Positions 55,084-64,000 of a stretch of 64,000 nt of DNA are shown here, in pieces. The notes below the pieces were generated by a model that did no database searches, had not been told where the DNA came from, and saw nothing but the letters and a program-made list of their open reading frames with translations. Both the position numbers and the translations under genes were made by a program. The first letter of the stretch is position 1. Each line of letters opens with the position of its first letter. Source of the DNA: Dyella_B sp036746095. Lineage in GTDB: Bacteria; Pseudomonadota; Gammaproteobacteria; Xanthomonadales; Rhodanobacteraceae. The stretch is taken from positions 62,001 through 126,000 of the forward strand of contig NZ_DAIOEU010000003.1 of the NCBI RefSeq assembly GCF_036746095.1. Direction: 5' to 3'.

Positions 55084-57687
55084 TTACTCGTTCGGCGATG
55101 TATCAATGGGTGCTTCTGGCGTAGGTGTTTCGCCTTCATCCGTTTCGGCGTCGTCACCGTTGCTTTCGTCCGCATCCACACGCACTACGCTGACCAACGC
55201 TTCTTCCGCCGGCAGACGGATCAGCGTGACGCCCTGGGTGTTGCGGCCAAGCTGCGACACTTCCATCGCGCGCGTACGCACCAATGTGCCCTGGTTGGAA
55301 ATCAGGATCAGCTCATGTGTATCACTCACCTGGATGGCGGCTACCAGCGCGCCATTGCGTTCGGAGCACTGGATGCCGATCACGCCTTGCGTGCCACGGC
55401 CTTTCTTCGGGAATTCGGCAAGCTCGGTGCGCTTGCCGTAGCCGCGTTCGGTGGCGGTGAGAATGTCACCTTCCTGCGCCACCACCAGCGACACGACCTT
55501 TGCCTCGTCGGTGAGCTTCATGCCGCGCACGCCGGTGGCGGTACGGCCCATCGGGCGCACTTCGCTTTCGTCGAAGCGCACGACCTTGCCATTCGAGGCG
55601 AACAACAGCACGTCACTGTTGCCGTCGGTCAGCACCACGCCGACCAGTGCATCACCGCCATCCAGGTTGATGGCGATCTTGCCCTTCTGCAGTTGGTATT
55701 CGAATTCGGTAAGCGGCGTCTTCTTCACCGTGCCTTGCGAGGTGGCGAAGAACACATAGCGATCCGCGCTGTACTCATGCACCGGTAATACGGCTTGCAC
55801 CTTCTCACCTTCGGCCAGCGGCAGCAGGTTCACCATCGGCTTGCCGCGCGCGTTCGGACCAGCTTCCGGCATCTGGTACACCTTGACCCAATAGACGCGG
55901 CCGGTGCTGGTAAAGGTGAGCAGCGTGTCGTGCGTGTTCACCACCCACAGCTGTTCGACGAAATCTTCTTCTTTCAAGGCCGAAGCAGAACGGCCTTTGC
56001 CGCCGCGGCGCTGGGCGCGATAGATGCTGATCGGCTGGCGCTTGACGTACCCGGCGTGCGACAGCGTGACCACCACGTCTTCCGGCGCGATCAGGTCGAG
56101 AACGTTGAGGTCTTCCTGCGAAGGCTGAATTTCGGTGCGGCGTGCGTTGCCGAATTCGGCCTTGATCACTTCGAGTTCGTCGCGGATCACCGCAAGCAGG
56201 CGTGCGGGATCTTCAAGAATCAGGATCAAGCCACGAATGGTTTCCAGTATCTCGCGGTATTCGTCGGAGATTTTCTCCTGCTCCAGCCCGGTCAGGCGGT
56301 GCAAGCGCATGGCCAGGATTTCCTGCGCCTGCGTTTCGGAAAGCTGATAACCATCAGGCTTCAGCCCATCGCGCGGATCCAGGTCTTCCGGGCGGGAATC
56401 TTCCGCTCCTGCCGCGCCCATCAGCGCGGACACCAAGCCCGGCTGCCACTTGCGTGCGAGCATGCGCTCCTTCGCTTCCTGCGGCGAGGCAGAGGTCTTG
56501 ATCAGTTCGATCATCTCGTCGATGTTGGCGAGCGCGACGGCCAGGCCTTCCAGGATGTGCGCGCGAGCGCGTGCCTTGCGCAGCTCGAAAATCGTGCGGC
56601 GCGTGACCACTTCGCGACGATGGCGAATGAACGCTTCGAGGATTTCCTTCAGGTTGAGCGTGCGCGGCTGGCCATCGACCAGGGCCACCATGTTGATGCC
56701 GAAGGTGACCTGCAGCTGCGTCTGCTGGAACAGGTTGTTGAGCACCACATCGGCCATCGAATCGCGACGGATCTCGATGACGATGCGCATGCCGTCCTTA
56801 TCGGATTCGTCGCGCAGTTCGGAGATGCCTTCGAGGCGCTTCTCTTTCACCAGTTCGGCGATCTTCTCGATCAGGCGCGCCTTGTTCACCTGGTACGGCA
56901 GCTCGTGGACGATGATCGTCTCGCGGCCGTTGGATTCGGTTTCGATCTCGGTACGCGCACGCACCAGGATGCGGCCACGACCCGTGCGATAGGCTTCGAC
57001 GATACCCGCTGCGCCATTGATGATGCCGGCGGTCGGGAAATCCGGCCCCTGCACGTGCTGCATCAGGTCGTCGATCGAAAGCGACGAATCGTCGATCAGC
57101 GCGATGGTCGCCGCGATCACTTCGCTGAGATTGTGCGGCGGCACGTTGGTGGCCATGCCGACGGCGATACCGGCCGAACCGTTGATCAGCAGGTTGGGAA
57201 CGCGTGTTGGCAGAACGGAAGGTTCGAGCTCCTTCTCGTCGTAGTTCGGTACGAAGTCGACGGTTTCCTTGTCGATGTCGGCCAGCAGTTCGGATGACAG
57301 GCGCTCCATGCGGCATTCGGTGTAACGCATCGCCGCGGCAGCATCGCCGTCGATCGAACCGAAGTTGCCCTGACCGTCGACCAAGGGATAACGCAGCGAG
57401 AAATCCTGCGCCATGCGCACCAGCGCATCGTAAATGGAGCTGTCGCCGTGCGGATGGAATTTACCCATCACGTCACCGACGATGCGTGCGCACTTTACAT
57501 AAGGACGGTTCCAGACATTGTTGGCCTCGTACATGCCGAACAACACGCGGCGATGTACGGGCTTCAGGCCATCGCGGACATCCGGGAGGGCGCGTCCCAC
57601 GATCACGCTCATGGCGTAATCGAGGTAGCTTTGGCGCATTTCGTCTTCGATATTGACGCGGATGACTTCTTTGGCGAGATCTGCCAT
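55084..57687 (-). CDS. gyrA: DNA gyrase subunit A
   Basis: An 867-residue protein. From ATG 57687 the numbering coincides with E. coli: Ser83 and Asp87 in HPHGDSSIYDALV (quinolone pocket, both wild-type) and catalytic Tyr122 in AAMRYTECRM. The C-terminal beta-pinwheel has the GyrA box QRRGGKG and ends in an acidic tail. It supercoils DNA with GyrB (not in the window). Confidence 0.96.
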   Translation of the reverse strand: MADLAKEVIRVNIEDEMRQSYLDYAMSVIVGRALPDVRDGLKPVHRRVLFGMYEANNVWNRPYVKCARIVGDVMGKFHPHGDSSIYDALVRMAQDFSLRYPLVDGQGNFGSIDGDAAAAMRYTECRMERLSSELLADIDKETVDFVPNYDEKELEPSVLPTRVPNLLINGSAGIAVGMATNVPPHNLSEVIAATIALIDDSSLSIDDLMQHVQGPDFPTAGIINGAAGIVEAYRTGRGRILVRARTEIETESNGRETIIVHELPYQVNKARLIEKIAELVKEKRLEGISELRDESDKDGMRIVIEIRRDSMADVVLNNLFQQTQLQVTFGINMVALVDGQPRTLNLKEILEAFIRHRREVVTRRTIFELRKARARAHILEGLAVALANIDEMIELIKTSASPQEAKERMLARKWQPGLVSALMGAAGAEDSRPEDLDPRDGLKPDGYQLSETQAQEILAMRLHRLTGLEQEKISDEYREILETIRGLILILEDPARLLAVIRDELEVIKAEFGNARRTEIQPSQEDLNVLDLIAPEDVVVTLSHAGYVKRQPISIYRAQRRGGKGRSASALKEEDFVEQLWVVNTHDTLLTFTSTGRVYWVKVYQMPEAGPNARGKPMVNLLPLAEGEKVQAVLPVHEYSADRYVFFATSQGTVKKTPLTEFEYQLQKGKIAINLDGGDALVGVVLTDGNSDVLLFASNGKVVRFDESEVRPMGRTATGVRGMKLTDEAKVVSLVVAQEGDILTATERGYGKRTELAEFPKKGRGTQGVIGIQCSERNGALVAAIQVSDTHELILISNQGTLVRTRAMEVSQLGRNTQGVTLIRLPAEEALVSVVRVDADESNGDDAETDEGETPTPEAPIDTSPNE

Positions 57688-57791
57688 CAATCGGCTTCCC
57701 TGGTAGCAAATAAGAGCCCCGAGACAGGCGCGCCGGGCGCGTGTCCTGGAGGGTCAGGCGGTAGGCGGCAATTGTATCACAGCGATACTTG

Positions 57792-57814
57792 AAAAGGCTT
57801 AAATTTAGCCTTTT
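57792..57814 (-). terminator. Terminator after the mtnA-gtrA pair
   Basis: AAAAGGCT-taaattt-AGCCTTTT: an 8-bp stem with its own T run, 15 bp beyond the GtrA-like stop. Confidence 0.6.
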
Positions 57815-57828
57815 CAATCAATAAGTTA

Positions 57829-58236
57829 CTAGCCAGTTTTGGCACGCCGAAAAAGCAGCATGCGGGCGCTCGCGAAATTGACCACGGCAGCGAAAACCGA
57901 GCCGACGCCAACCGCGAACACGGGCCACTTATGCCAGCTCGGAAATGCCATCAGGCAGGCGACGTAGGCAGCGTAATTCACCGCTGCGCCGCCACTCATC
58001 AATGCCATCCAGTGCAGCCATTCGCCAATTAGTGAACGCCCGCTATGGCGTGCGGCGAAGGTATGGCTACGGTTCCACCACCATGTCACCGTGGCAGCCG
58101 CCAGGAAAGAAATCACTCGGCCAGCATAAGGATTGAAGTGCGCGAAAGTGACCAGCGTCTGCACGATGCCAGCGTCGACGACGAAGCCGATCGCCCCACC
58201 GATCGCAAACAGCATCACCTCATGGCGCAGCCTCAT
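57829..58236 (-). CDS. GtrA-family membrane protein
   Basis: A 135-residue protein with four membrane segments (FAIGGAIGFVVDAGIVQTLV, VISFLAAATVTWWWNRSHTF, ...) and the family's NR.HTF motif. GtrA proteins flip lipid-linked sugars. It overlaps mtnA by 4 bp. Confidence 0.85.
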   Translation of the reverse strand: MRLRHEVMLFAIGGAIGFVVDAGIVQTLVTFAHFNPYAGRVISFLAAATVTWWWNRSHTFAARHSGRSLIGEWLHWMALMSGGAAVNYAAYVACLMAFPSWHKWPVFAVGVGSVFAAVVNFASARMLLFRRAKTG

Positions 58237-59252
58237 GCGGCGAATACAGCCCGCATGTGCTCGAGGGTGGGATGTTCGATCACACCACGCTCGGTGACAA
58301 TCGCATCGATCAGCGAAGCCGGCGTGACGTCGAAAACCGGATTCCAGGCTTGTGCGCCTTCGACCACCGTGCGGCGGCCTGCAACGCTGAGCAGTTCCGC
58401 GGCATCACGCAATTCGATGTCGATGTCCTCGCCCGACGCCGTCGCCATGTCCACGGTGGAGGACGGTGCCACCACCATGAACTTCACGCCATGGTGGCGG
58501 GCGGCGATGGCGAGCTGGTAGGTGCCGATCTTGTTGGCGGTGTCGCCGTTGGCGGCAATGCGATCGGCGCCGACGATGACCCATTTCACCGCCCCGGACT
58601 TCATCAGATGCGACGCCGCGGAATCGGCGATCAACTTGGCGGGAATGCCATCGCGCACCAACTCCCACATGGTGAGCCGTGCCCCCTGCTGCCAGGGGCG
58701 CGTTTCGCCTGCAAACACCTGGTTGACACGACCTGCCGCGACGCCGGCGCGGATCACGCCCAACGCCGTGCCATAGCCGGAGGTGGCCAGCGAACCGGTG
58801 TTGCAATGGGTCATCACACCGGAGCCCGGGGCGATCAGGGCCGCGCCCAGTTCACCCATATGGCGGTTGGCGGCGAGATCTTCATCCTGGATGAGCTGCG
58901 CTTCACGCTCCAGGGCGACCGCATCGACGCCTGCTGCCATGTGCGCCTTCATGCGATCAAGCGCCCACATCAGGTTTACGGCGGTGGGGCGTGCCGCACG
59001 AAGTTCCGCCAAGGCCGGCTCCATCGCTACGTCCTGCTGCGCAGCAAGCACAACGCCCCAGGCTGCGGCAATGCCGATGGCTGGCGCACCGCGCACGGCC
59101 AGATCTTTGATGGCGTGGATGACAGCCGTGTAGTCGCGGCAATCCAGCCATTTTTCCTCGGCGGGCAGCAAGCGCTGATCCAGCAGGCGGAGATGGTCGC
59201 CACGCCATTGCACGGCGCGGATGGTGTCGTGAGCGGATGCGAGACTAATCAT
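58233..59252 (-). CDS. mtnA: Methylthioribose-1-phosphate isomerase
   Basis: A 339-residue enzyme: RGAPAIGIAAAWGVVLAA, catalytic Cys in THCNTGSLATSGYGTALG, Asp in VGADRIAANGDTANKIGTY. It converts 5-methylthioribose-1-phosphate to the ribulose form in methionine salvage. The GtrA gene behind it is an odd partner. Confidence 0.93.
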   Translation of the reverse strand: MISLASAHDTIRAVQWRGDHLRLLDQRLLPAEEKWLDCRDYTAVIHAIKDLAVRGAPAIGIAAAWGVVLAAQQDVAMEPALAELRAARPTAVNLMWALDRMKAHMAAGVDAVALEREAQLIQDEDLAANRHMGELGAALIAPGSGVMTHCNTGSLATSGYGTALGVIRAGVAAGRVNQVFAGETRPWQQGARLTMWELVRDGIPAKLIADSAASHLMKSGAVKWVIVGADRIAANGDTANKIGTYQLAIAARHHGVKFMVVAPSSTVDMATASGEDIDIELRDAAELLSVAGRRTVVEGAQAWNPVFDVTPASLIDAIVTERGVIEHPTLEHMRAVFAA

Positions 59253-59320
59253 CGCCGTAGTTTAGCAGCAATGGTTTGGCAGACCCTTTCGAGCGAGTTG
59301 TCACGAAAGGGACAAAGGAG

Positions 59321-59350
59321 GCTGGGTTACGTTCGTCAACCCCACCTGCG
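59321..59350 (+). repeat. Intergenic palindromic repeat, copy 3
   Basis: GCTGGGTTACGTTCGTCAACCCCACCTGCG, the most diverged of the three copies, between mtnA and phaC. Confidence 0.5.
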
Positions 59351-59367
59351 TACACACGTTGTGCTTG

Positions 59368-60435
59368 TCAACTACGTGCCCGCAGCCACTGATGAATCGA
59401 TGGCGCCACTTCGCGCTGCGCACGGCTGGAAACGTAGATGCCGATATGCCCACCCTTGAAGGCCAGCTCGGTGTAGTCGGTCGTGCCAACATGGCGTTGC
59501 AGCGCGCGTGAGGCATCCGGCGGCACGAGGTGGTCCTGCGTGGCGTAGATGTTGAGCACCGGCTGGGTCACCATGCCCAGATCCACGGGCTGCCTGCCGA
59601 TCTGCAGATCGCCTTTGATCAACCTGTTCTGCTGGAAGAATGCCTTGATGAATTCGCGGAAGGCTTCGCCGGCCTGGTCGGGCGAGTCGAAGATCCAGCG
59701 CTCCATGCGCAGGAAATTTTTCAGTTCTGCGGGGTTGTCGAGAATGTCGACCATGCTGACGTATTTTTGCTGATTCAAGCGCAGCGGCTTGAGCATCAGG
59801 TACACCCAGTTCATCAATTCCGCCGGAATGTTGCCCAGCGTATCGACGAACAAATCCACGTCCATGCCCTGCACCCAATGCGCAAGCATGTTGTCCGGCG
59901 TGCGGAAATCCACTGGCGTCACCATGGTGACCAGGTTCTTGACCTTTTCCGGATGCATGGCGGTGTAGCACAGCGAGAATGTACCGCCCTGGCAGATACC
60001 GAGCAGGTTGATCGCACCCAGGCCATGGCGCTGGCAGATCTCATCGACAGCGCGATCGAGATAGCCATTGAGGTAATCATCCAGCGTGAGCCAGCGATCC
60101 GCGCCGTCCGGATAGCCCCAGTCGATCAGGTAGACGTCTTCGCCCTGCTCCAGCAGATTGCGGACCAGCGAGCGGTCTTCCTGCAGGTCCGTCATCCACA
60201 CCGTGTTGACCAGCGCGTACACGACAAGGACCGGCACGCGAGCAGTGGGCGTGTGGTTGCCCTTCATGTGCCAGACGGTGAGCTTGTCTTCGCGATACAC
60301 CGCTTCGCGCGGCGTGTTGGCGTAGTCCTGTTCGCCCAGGCCACGCAGGTTCTGCAAGCCAGCAGCAAGCTTGCGCTGGAACACGGCGATTTCGTTGAAG
60401 GCTTGCTGCGGATCGATAGGGAAAGGATTCTGCAT
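59368..60435 (-). CDS. phaC: Class III PHA synthase catalytic subunit
   Basis: A 355-residue alpha/beta hydrolase with the lipase-like box GICQGG (Cys148), Asp in YATQDHLVPP and His in GGHIGIYV. The length and Cys position match class III PhaC (Allochromatium type), which needs PhaE. It polymerises hydroxyacyl-CoA into storage polyester. It lies 9 bp after phaE. Confidence 0.92.
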   Translation of the reverse strand: MQNPFPIDPQQAFNEIAVFQRKLAAGLQNLRGLGEQDYANTPREAVYREDKLTVWHMKGNHTPTARVPVLVVYALVNTVWMTDLQEDRSLVRNLLEQGEDVYLIDWGYPDGADRWLTLDDYLNGYLDRAVDEICQRHGLGAINLLGICQGGTFSLCYTAMHPEKVKNLVTMVTPVDFRTPDNMLAHWVQGMDVDLFVDTLGNIPAELMNWVYLMLKPLRLNQQKYVSMVDILDNPAELKNFLRMERWIFDSPDQAGEAFREFIKAFFQQNRLIKGDLQIGRQPVDLGMVTQPVLNIYATQDHLVPPDASRALQRHVGTTDYTELAFKGGHIGIYVSSRAQREVAPSIHQWLRARS

Positions 60436-60444
60436 GCTGGTTCC

Positions 60445-61482
60445 TTACTTCCGCTTGCCGGCGGCGGAGCGCGTGGCTTTCGTGCGTTGCGAAGGGGTTT
60501 TGCTGTTTTCGCCGTTGCTCTTGCGCTCGATCGGATGCACTTTTGCCACCTTGCTTGCCGCGAGCTCATGCTTCAACGAAGCGATTTCGGCCTGCAGTGA
60601 ATCGACCAGCGAAGCATCCACATTCGATTCAACATGCCCGCGCGCTTTCAATTCACGCCGCAGTTCTTGCACGCGCTGGCCTAGGCTGTTCACTTCGCTG
60701 CGCGTGGGAATGCCAAGCTCACGGCACACCTGTTCGGTATGTTGTTGCTGCAGCTTGCGCACCTGCATCTGCGCATTCACCAACGCACCGAACACGTCGC
60801 GGTATTCCTCCGAAAGCGCCATTTCGGCATAGGCGCCTTCCATTGCGTCGACCCACAGGTCGTACAGTGCCTTGAGCGATTGGACCTGCTTGCCGGGCTC
60901 ACCATGCTGACCCAGCATCGCCTGCAATTTGGCGATGCCTTGCGCGTTCACCTTCTGCAGCAGCGCATGGTAGCGCGCGCTGGTCTGTGCGTATTCCTGC
61001 ATGGCCGCTTGCAGGGCCTGCTGGTCGAGCTGGAATTCACGGGTAATGCCGAAGGTCGCCATCTGGCCGTTTGGCATGGCCGCCGCCATGCCAGCCTGCT
61101 GCATGGCTTGCAGCCACGCCTGCCATTGATGCTCCATGCCGAAGGCGGAGGCACTGTCGATGCCCGCAACGGCTTGTTGAAAGGGCTGCGTAAAAGCGGA
61201 AAGAAATGACTGCATGGCGGCAGGTTGCTGCCATGGATTGCTGTGCTGCCCCAGCCCCACTCCCGTGGCGGCCTGCTGCAACCAACTGCCGTAGGCTTGG
61301 AGGCTGGCGAGGCTACGCGTGAGCAGGTCGTTCTGCGGCATGGCTGCCGCACCCATGCCCATCCCCATGCCGAAAGGATTCGACTGTCCTGGCTGCTGTT
61401 GCAGATATCGCATCCAGGTATCCCAGGATTGTTGTGCGAAAGCCTGGTAGTCCTTAAGAAAATCATTCGCCTGGTCGTGCAT
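60445..61482 (-). CDS. phaE: Class III PHA synthase subunit PhaE
   Basis: A 345-residue helical protein, MHDQANDFLKDYQAFAQQSW at the start, QNDLLTRSLASLQAYGSWLQ, then a PhaE-type core (LYDLWVDAMEGAYAEMALSE, GALVNAQMQVRKLQQ). A Lys/Arg-rich end (KTPSQRTKATRSAAGKRK) may bind DNA or granules. ATG 61482 is preferred to 61518, which lies near the pnp terminator. Forms the active synthase with PhaC. Confidence 0.88.
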   Translation of the reverse strand: MHDQANDFLKDYQAFAQQSWDTWMRYLQQQPGQSNPFGMGMGMGAAAMPQNDLLTRSLASLQAYGSWLQQAATGVGLGQHSNPWQQPAAMQSFLSAFTQPFQQAVAGIDSASAFGMEHQWQAWLQAMQQAGMAAAMPNGQMATFGITREFQLDQQALQAAMQEYAQTSARYHALLQKVNAQGIAKLQAMLGQHGEPGKQVQSLKALYDLWVDAMEGAYAEMALSEEYRDVFGALVNAQMQVRKLQQQHTEQVCRELGIPTRSEVNSLGQRVQELRRELKARGHVESNVDASLVDSLQAEIASLKHELAASKVAKVHPIERKSNGENSKTPSQRTKATRSAAGKRK

Positions 61483-61537
61483 GCCTGCATCCTCGAGGTG
61501 AAGCGCGGATCGTATCAAATACGAGCTTTCGAAAATG

Positions 61538-61567
61538 AAAACGCCCGGCTATGGAACCGGGCGTTTT
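61538..61567. terminator. Terminator after pnp
   Basis: AAAACGCCCGG (61538-61548) pairs with CCGGGCGTTTT (61557-61567), loop CTATGGAA, with T runs in both directions. Confidence 0.8.
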
Positions 61568-61594
61568 CGTTGGATCAGCTTGTCAGAAAAACGC

Positions 61595-63700
61595 TCACAC
61601 GTTCGCGTTTTCGTCTTCGGCAACCGCCTTCATGGACAGGCGGATACGGCCCTGCTTGTCCACTTCCAGCACCTTCACCTTGACGATGTCGCCTTCCTTG
61701 AGCTTGTCGGAAACCTTCTCGACGCGCTCGTTGGAAATCTGCGACACGTGCACCAGGCCGTCCTTGCCCGGCAGGATCGTCACGAACGCGCCGAAGTCCA
61801 TCAACTTGGCAACCTTGCCTTCGTAGATGCGGCCCGGCTCGACGTCCGACACGATCTGGTCGATGCGCTTCTTGGCCTCTTCGGCCGCCAGGCGATTGAC
61901 CGAGGCGATCACCACGGTGCCGTCGTCGCTGATGTCGATGGTGGTGCCGGTTTCTTCGGTGATGGCACGGATGGTGGCGCCACCCTTGCCGATCACTTCG
62001 CGGATCTTGTCCGGATGGATCTTGATGGTGAGCAGGCGCGGTGCGTATTCGCTCATTTCCGCGCGCGGCTGGCTGATCACCTTGGCCATTTCGCCCAGGA
62101 TGTGCAGACGGCCACGCTTGGCCTGTTCCAGCGCGAGCTTCATGATCTCTTCGGTGATGCCTTCGATCTTGATGTCCATCTGCAGCGCGGAGACGCCGTC
62201 GGCGCTACCGGCCACCTTGAAATCCATGTCGCCGAGATGGTCTTCGTCGCCCAGGATGTCGGACAGCACGACGAAGTCGTTGTCTTCCTTCACCAGGCCC
62301 ATGGCGATACCCGCCACCGGGGACTTGAGCGGTACGCCAGCATCCATCAGTGCCAGCGAGGAGCCGCACACCGAGGCCATCGACGAAGAACCGTTCGACT
62401 CGGTGATTTCAGACACCACGCGCAGCACGTACGGGAACTCTTCCATCGCCGGCTTCACGGCTTGCACGCCACGCTTGGCAAGGCGGCCGTGGCCAATCTC
62501 GCGCCGCTTCGGCGCGCCGAAGCGGCCAGCTTCACCGACCGAGAACGGCGGGAAGTTGTAGTGAAACAGGAAGGGATCCTTCGACTCGCCTTCCGGCGCG
62601 TCGATGATCTGCGCGTCACGCGCGGTGCCCAGCGTGGCCACGACCAGTGCCTGGGTTTCGCCACGGGTGAACAGCGCCGAACCATGGGTACGCGGCAGCA
62701 CGCCCACGCGCACCGAGATCGGGCGGATATCGTCCAGCTTGCGGCCGTCGATGCGTATCTTGGTCTTCAGCACGCCGTCGCGCATGGTGCGGTATTCGAT
62801 CTCGGCAAAGGCGTTGTTGATGTCGAGGTCGGACCAGCCGTGCGCCGCGGCGGTTTCAGCGATACCAGTCTTGATGTCGGCCTTCAGCGCGGCGATGGCA
62901 TCGCGGCGCTCCAGCTTGTCGCGGATGGCGAACGCCATTTCCAGGCGATTGCCGAGGATACCCTGGATGTCGTTGAACAGCGCATCGTTGCGGGCGGGCG
63001 CTTCCCACTTGAACGGCTTGCGGCCAGCTTCGGCGACGAATGCGTTGATGGCGTTGATCACCACCTGCATCTGCTTGTGACCGTGCATCACCGCACCCAG
63101 CATCACTTCTTCGCTGAGCAGCTTGGCTTCCGATTCCACCATCAACACGGCGTTCGCGGTGCCGGCAACGACCAGGTCCAGAGCGGAGGTCTTCAGCTCG
63201 GTAACGGTGGGATTGAGCAGGTACTGGCCGTTGGCGTAGCCCACGCGCGCGGCACCGATCGGGCCCTTGAACGGAATGCCCGCCAAGGACAGCGCGGCAG
63301 AGGCGCCGATCATCGAGACTATATCGCCATCGATTTCGGGGTTCAGCGAGATCACCTGGGCAATGATCTGCACTTCGTTCTTGAACTCTTCCGGGAAGAG
63401 CGGGCGGACCGGACGGTCGATCAGACGCGAGGTGAGCGTCTCCTTCTCCGTCGGACGGCCTTCACGCTTGAAGAAACCACCGGGGATGCGGCCGGCGGAA
63501 TAGAACTTCTCGACGTAGTCGACGGTGAGCGGGAAGAAGTCCTGCCCGTCTTTCGCCTTGGCCGCGGCGACCACGGTGACCAGCACCACGGTACCGCCCA
63601 TGCTGACCATGACGGCGCCCGAAGCCTGGCGGGCGATTTCGCCCGTCTCCAGTGTGACTTCGTGATTACCGTACTGGAATGACTTGGTTACTTTCGCCAC
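61595..63700 (-). CDS. pnp: Polyribonucleotide nucleotidyltransferase
   Basis: A 701-residue protein from GTG 63700: two RNase PH domains (FFPLTVDYVEKFYSAGRIPG, SALFTRGETQALVVATLG, SVCGSSLALMDAGVP), KH domain (IREVIGKGGATIRAITEETG) and S1 domain (VEPGRIYEGKVAKLMDFGAF). It degrades RNA phosphorolytically. It follows rpsO by 19 bp, as in E. coli, where PNPase controls its own message. Confidence 0.95.
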   Translation of the reverse strand: MAKVTKSFQYGNHEVTLETGEIARQASGAVMVSMGGTVVLVTVVAAAKAKDGQDFFPLTVDYVEKFYSAGRIPGGFFKREGRPTEKETLTSRLIDRPVRPLFPEEFKNEVQIIAQVISLNPEIDGDIVSMIGASAALSLAGIPFKGPIGAARVGYANGQYLLNPTVTELKTSALDLVVAGTANAVLMVESEAKLLSEEVMLGAVMHGHKQMQVVINAINAFVAEAGRKPFKWEAPARNDALFNDIQGILGNRLEMAFAIRDKLERRDAIAALKADIKTGIAETAAAHGWSDLDINNAFAEIEYRTMRDGVLKTKIRIDGRKLDDIRPISVRVGVLPRTHGSALFTRGETQALVVATLGTARDAQIIDAPEGESKDPFLFHYNFPPFSVGEAGRFGAPKRREIGHGRLAKRGVQAVKPAMEEFPYVLRVVSEITESNGSSSMASVCGSSLALMDAGVPLKSPVAGIAMGLVKEDNDFVVLSDILGDEDHLGDMDFKVAGSADGVSALQMDIKIEGITEEIMKLALEQAKRGRLHILGEMAKVISQPRAEMSEYAPRLLTIKIHPDKIREVIGKGGATIRAITEETGTTIDISDDGTVVIASVNRLAAEEAKKRIDQIVSDVEPGRIYEGKVAKLMDFGAFVTILPGKDGLVHVSQISNERVEKVSDKLKEGDIVKVKVLEVDKQGRIRLSMKAVAEDENANV

Positions 63701-63719
63701 TTTGGGTGTCCTCGTCCGA

Positions 63720-63989
63720 TCAGCGACGCAGGCCAAGGCGCTCAATGAGGCTCTGGTAGCGAGCCAAATCGCGGTCCTTGAGATAGCCGAGCAAGCGTTT
63801 ACGCTGGTTAACCAGCTTCAGCAGACCACGACGTGAGTGATGATCCTGCTTATGCGTCTTGAAATGATCGGTGAGGTGTTCGATGCGGGCGGAAAGCAGG
63901 GCAACCTGCACTTCCGTGGAGCCGGTGTCATTCGGCGCGTGGCCGAAGTCAGCAATGATCTTGCTGGACTGTTCTACGGTGAGGGACAT
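63720..63989 (-). CDS. rpsO: 30S ribosomal protein S15
   Basis: An 89-residue protein with the usual HFKTHKQDHHSRRGLLKLVN core that binds 16S rRNA. Standard length; the classical rpsO-pnp pair. Confidence 0.97.
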   Translation of the reverse strand: MSLTVEQSSKIIADFGHAPNDTGSTEVQVALLSARIEHLTDHFKTHKQDHHSRRGLLKLVNQRKRLLGYLKDRDLARYQSLIERLGLRR

Positions 63990-64000
63990 GTGTGTCTTCC

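Noticed and set aside
61535..63682. 715-codon plus-strand ORF opposite pnp
   Set aside because: Antisense shadow of PNPase, running through the terminator.

Overview
The window comes from a GC-rich gammaproteobacterium of the order Lysobacterales (Xanthomonadales), most likely Rhodanobacteraceae (a Dyella-, Luteibacter- or Rhodanobacter-like host). This is inferred from the housekeeping content: the zipA-smc pair, sucA-sucB-lpdA, a PilH-type regulator, a class III PHA synthase and pnp-rpsO. No rRNA gene is present to confirm the assignment.

Positions 1-24336 are the right part of a lambda-like prophage, cut by the left edge of the window. The minus-strand early arm (1-5284) carries an O-like initiator with repeated dyads inside it (a candidate origin), a P-like loader, a VRR-NUC-like nuclease and a Ref-like nuclease. 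The immunity region (6258-7383) has a Cro-like regulator and a CI/LexA-like repressor, followed in the lambda rex position by a MASE1 membrane protein. A strong promoter overlapped by a copy of the immunity operator (9607-9636) heads a long plus-strand arm of overlapping small genes. That arm carries an RdgC fused to an FtsK-gamma domain, the DGR described below, a sulfotransferase-like gene, a Gp37/Gp68 protein, a DUF4031 protein, an ASCH-type protein, a DUF4224 protein and a tyrosine integrase. The prophage abuts the 3' end of tRNA-Lys. No structural or lysis genes lie in the window; they are presumably to the left.

The main discovery is a complete diversity-generating retroelement (DGR) at 13934-16849: two target genes ending in variable repeats, an avd-like accessory gene, a template repeat and a DGR-type reverse transcriptase. 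The 114-bp template (15554-15667) and the two variable repeats (14326-14439 and 14920-15033) align without gaps. All 30 differences fall at template adenines and none at the 88 non-adenine positions. One template therefore serves two different DUF1566/C-type-lectin-like targets, and the cassette sits in the early/recombination arm rather than beside tail genes.

From 24337 the sequence is chromosomal: a minus-strand tRNA cluster (Arg-ACG, Pro-TGG, Arg-TCT, His-GTG, Lys-CTT); an omega-amidase/aminotransferase pair; LysR and azoreductase; zipA and smc; bolA and yciI; a GntR(YtrA)-ABC operon with a 24-bp palindromic operator; two tandem lipoproteins; fumC; purB; a TSUP permease; a RoxA/YcfD-type oxygenase; the 2-oxoglutarate dehydrogenase operon; LOG and YhdH proteins; pilH; cbpA and hsp20 with a heat-shock-like promoter; a peroxiredoxin; gyrA; gtrA and mtnA; phaC and phaE; pnp and rpsO.
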